NCBI GenBank assembly: GCA_944323345.1
Contig: CALUSC010000014.1
Span: forward strand, 1 to 42,232
Reading direction: 5' to 3'
DNA length: 42,232 bases
Source of the DNA: an uncultured Bacteroidales bacterium
Lineage (GTDB): Bacteria > Bacteroidota > Bacteroidia > Bacteroidales > UBA932
The notes under the pieces were generated by a model that was not told the origin of the DNA, did not search any database, and saw only the letters and a program-made list of their open reading frames with translations. Positions 42,205 through 42,232 of the stretch are shown here, piece by piece. The position numbers and the translations under genes are program-made. Position 1 is the first letter of the stretch. The number at the start of each line of letters is the position of its first letter.

Positions 42205-42232
42205 TATGAGGAGGCGCAGTATGACGCCGTAA
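42205..42232 (+). repeat. 28-bp direct repeat, copy 2
   Basis: The second copy lies 126 bp (42 codons) after the first, in the same reading frame but beyond a stop codon, and encodes YEEAQYDAV. One of its two differences from copy 1 is synonymous (TAC to TAT). The array may continue past the window end. Confidence 0.85.

Larger units (their letters stand above)
42023..42232 (+). other. Intergenic segment with repeat sequence after V/A-ATPase subunit B
   Basis: This 210-bp segment at the window edge contains a 60-codon open frame from 42019 to 42201. Its translation looks like repeat-derived sequence (YEEAQYDTV, GYFGPGQG, TNTGVYFRK). I do not recognise a protein family and it does not resemble subunit D. 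No promoter or RNA gene is apparent. It is probably an interspersed repeat copy lying between subunits B and D of the operon, and its full extent is cut off by the window. Confidence 0.5.

Noticed and set aside
1-42232. CRISPR arrays, transposases, integrases, phage or toxin-antitoxin genes
   Set aside because: No regularly spaced repeats, no IS-type inverted ends around a transposase, and no such protein families were found in any gene of the window.

Overview
The window looks like chromosomal core sequence from an anaerobic member of the Bacteroidales (Bacteroidota), possibly a gut lineage related to Rikenellaceae or UBA932; I cannot name a genus. The signs are repeated Bacteroidota-type promoters (TTTG, about 19-20 bp, TAnnTTTG), the lack of obvious Shine-Dalgarno sites, a SecA with the long insertions usual in the phylum, a DUF4301 gene, a V/A-type ATPase operon with DUF2764, an hmuSTUV-like heme locus, and a biotin-dependent acyl-CoA carboxylase/decarboxylase cluster. 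Base composition looks even across the window. I see no phage, plasmid, transposase or CRISPR array, and no gene-free stretch longer than 300 bases.

Layout, left half. A tRNA-Thr lies at the left edge. It is followed by an HI0933-type flavoprotein that converges on and overlaps mnmA, then cdd, the small SRP RNA, and a bactofilin gene behind secA. Next come a class I/II aminotransferase and a four-gene leftward operon, hmuS-hmuT-hmuU-hmuV, encoding a membrane-anchored CobN-like chelatase with an ExbB/ExbD-like energy module. Then an exonuclease-tadA-yqaA operon, tRNA-Gln and an aldose-epimerase-like gene. A leftward group lysA-ffh-antiporter follows, so both the protein and the RNA of the signal recognition particle are in this window.

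Layout, right half. A deoxyhypusine-synthase-like gene is divergent from lysA. It is followed by a long symmetric hairpin element, a membrane-embedded AraC-type regulator and a small lipoprotein. The leftward operon recF-DUF721-pdxB-DUF4301 faces a rightward series: TPR protein, yebC, carboxyltransferase, a 72-aa protein, biotin carrier, metH and metF. The V/A-type ATPase operon (E, DUF2764, A, B) closes the window and is followed by a direct-repeat element where subunit D would normally be expected.

Functional links. Decarboxylation or carboxylation of methylmalonyl-CoA, B12-dependent methionine synthesis (metH and metF), heme iron release (hmuS) and an ion-pumping V/A-ATPase fit a propionate-forming anaerobe. 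The observations most worth a second look are the hmuSTUV block without its outer-membrane partners, the terminator just upstream of metH with a possible antiterminator, the 105-nt symmetric hairpin at 23.0 kb, the 16-bp palindrome that makes two face-to-face -7 boxes between recF and the TPR gene, and the repeat at the right edge whose two copies share one reading frame.
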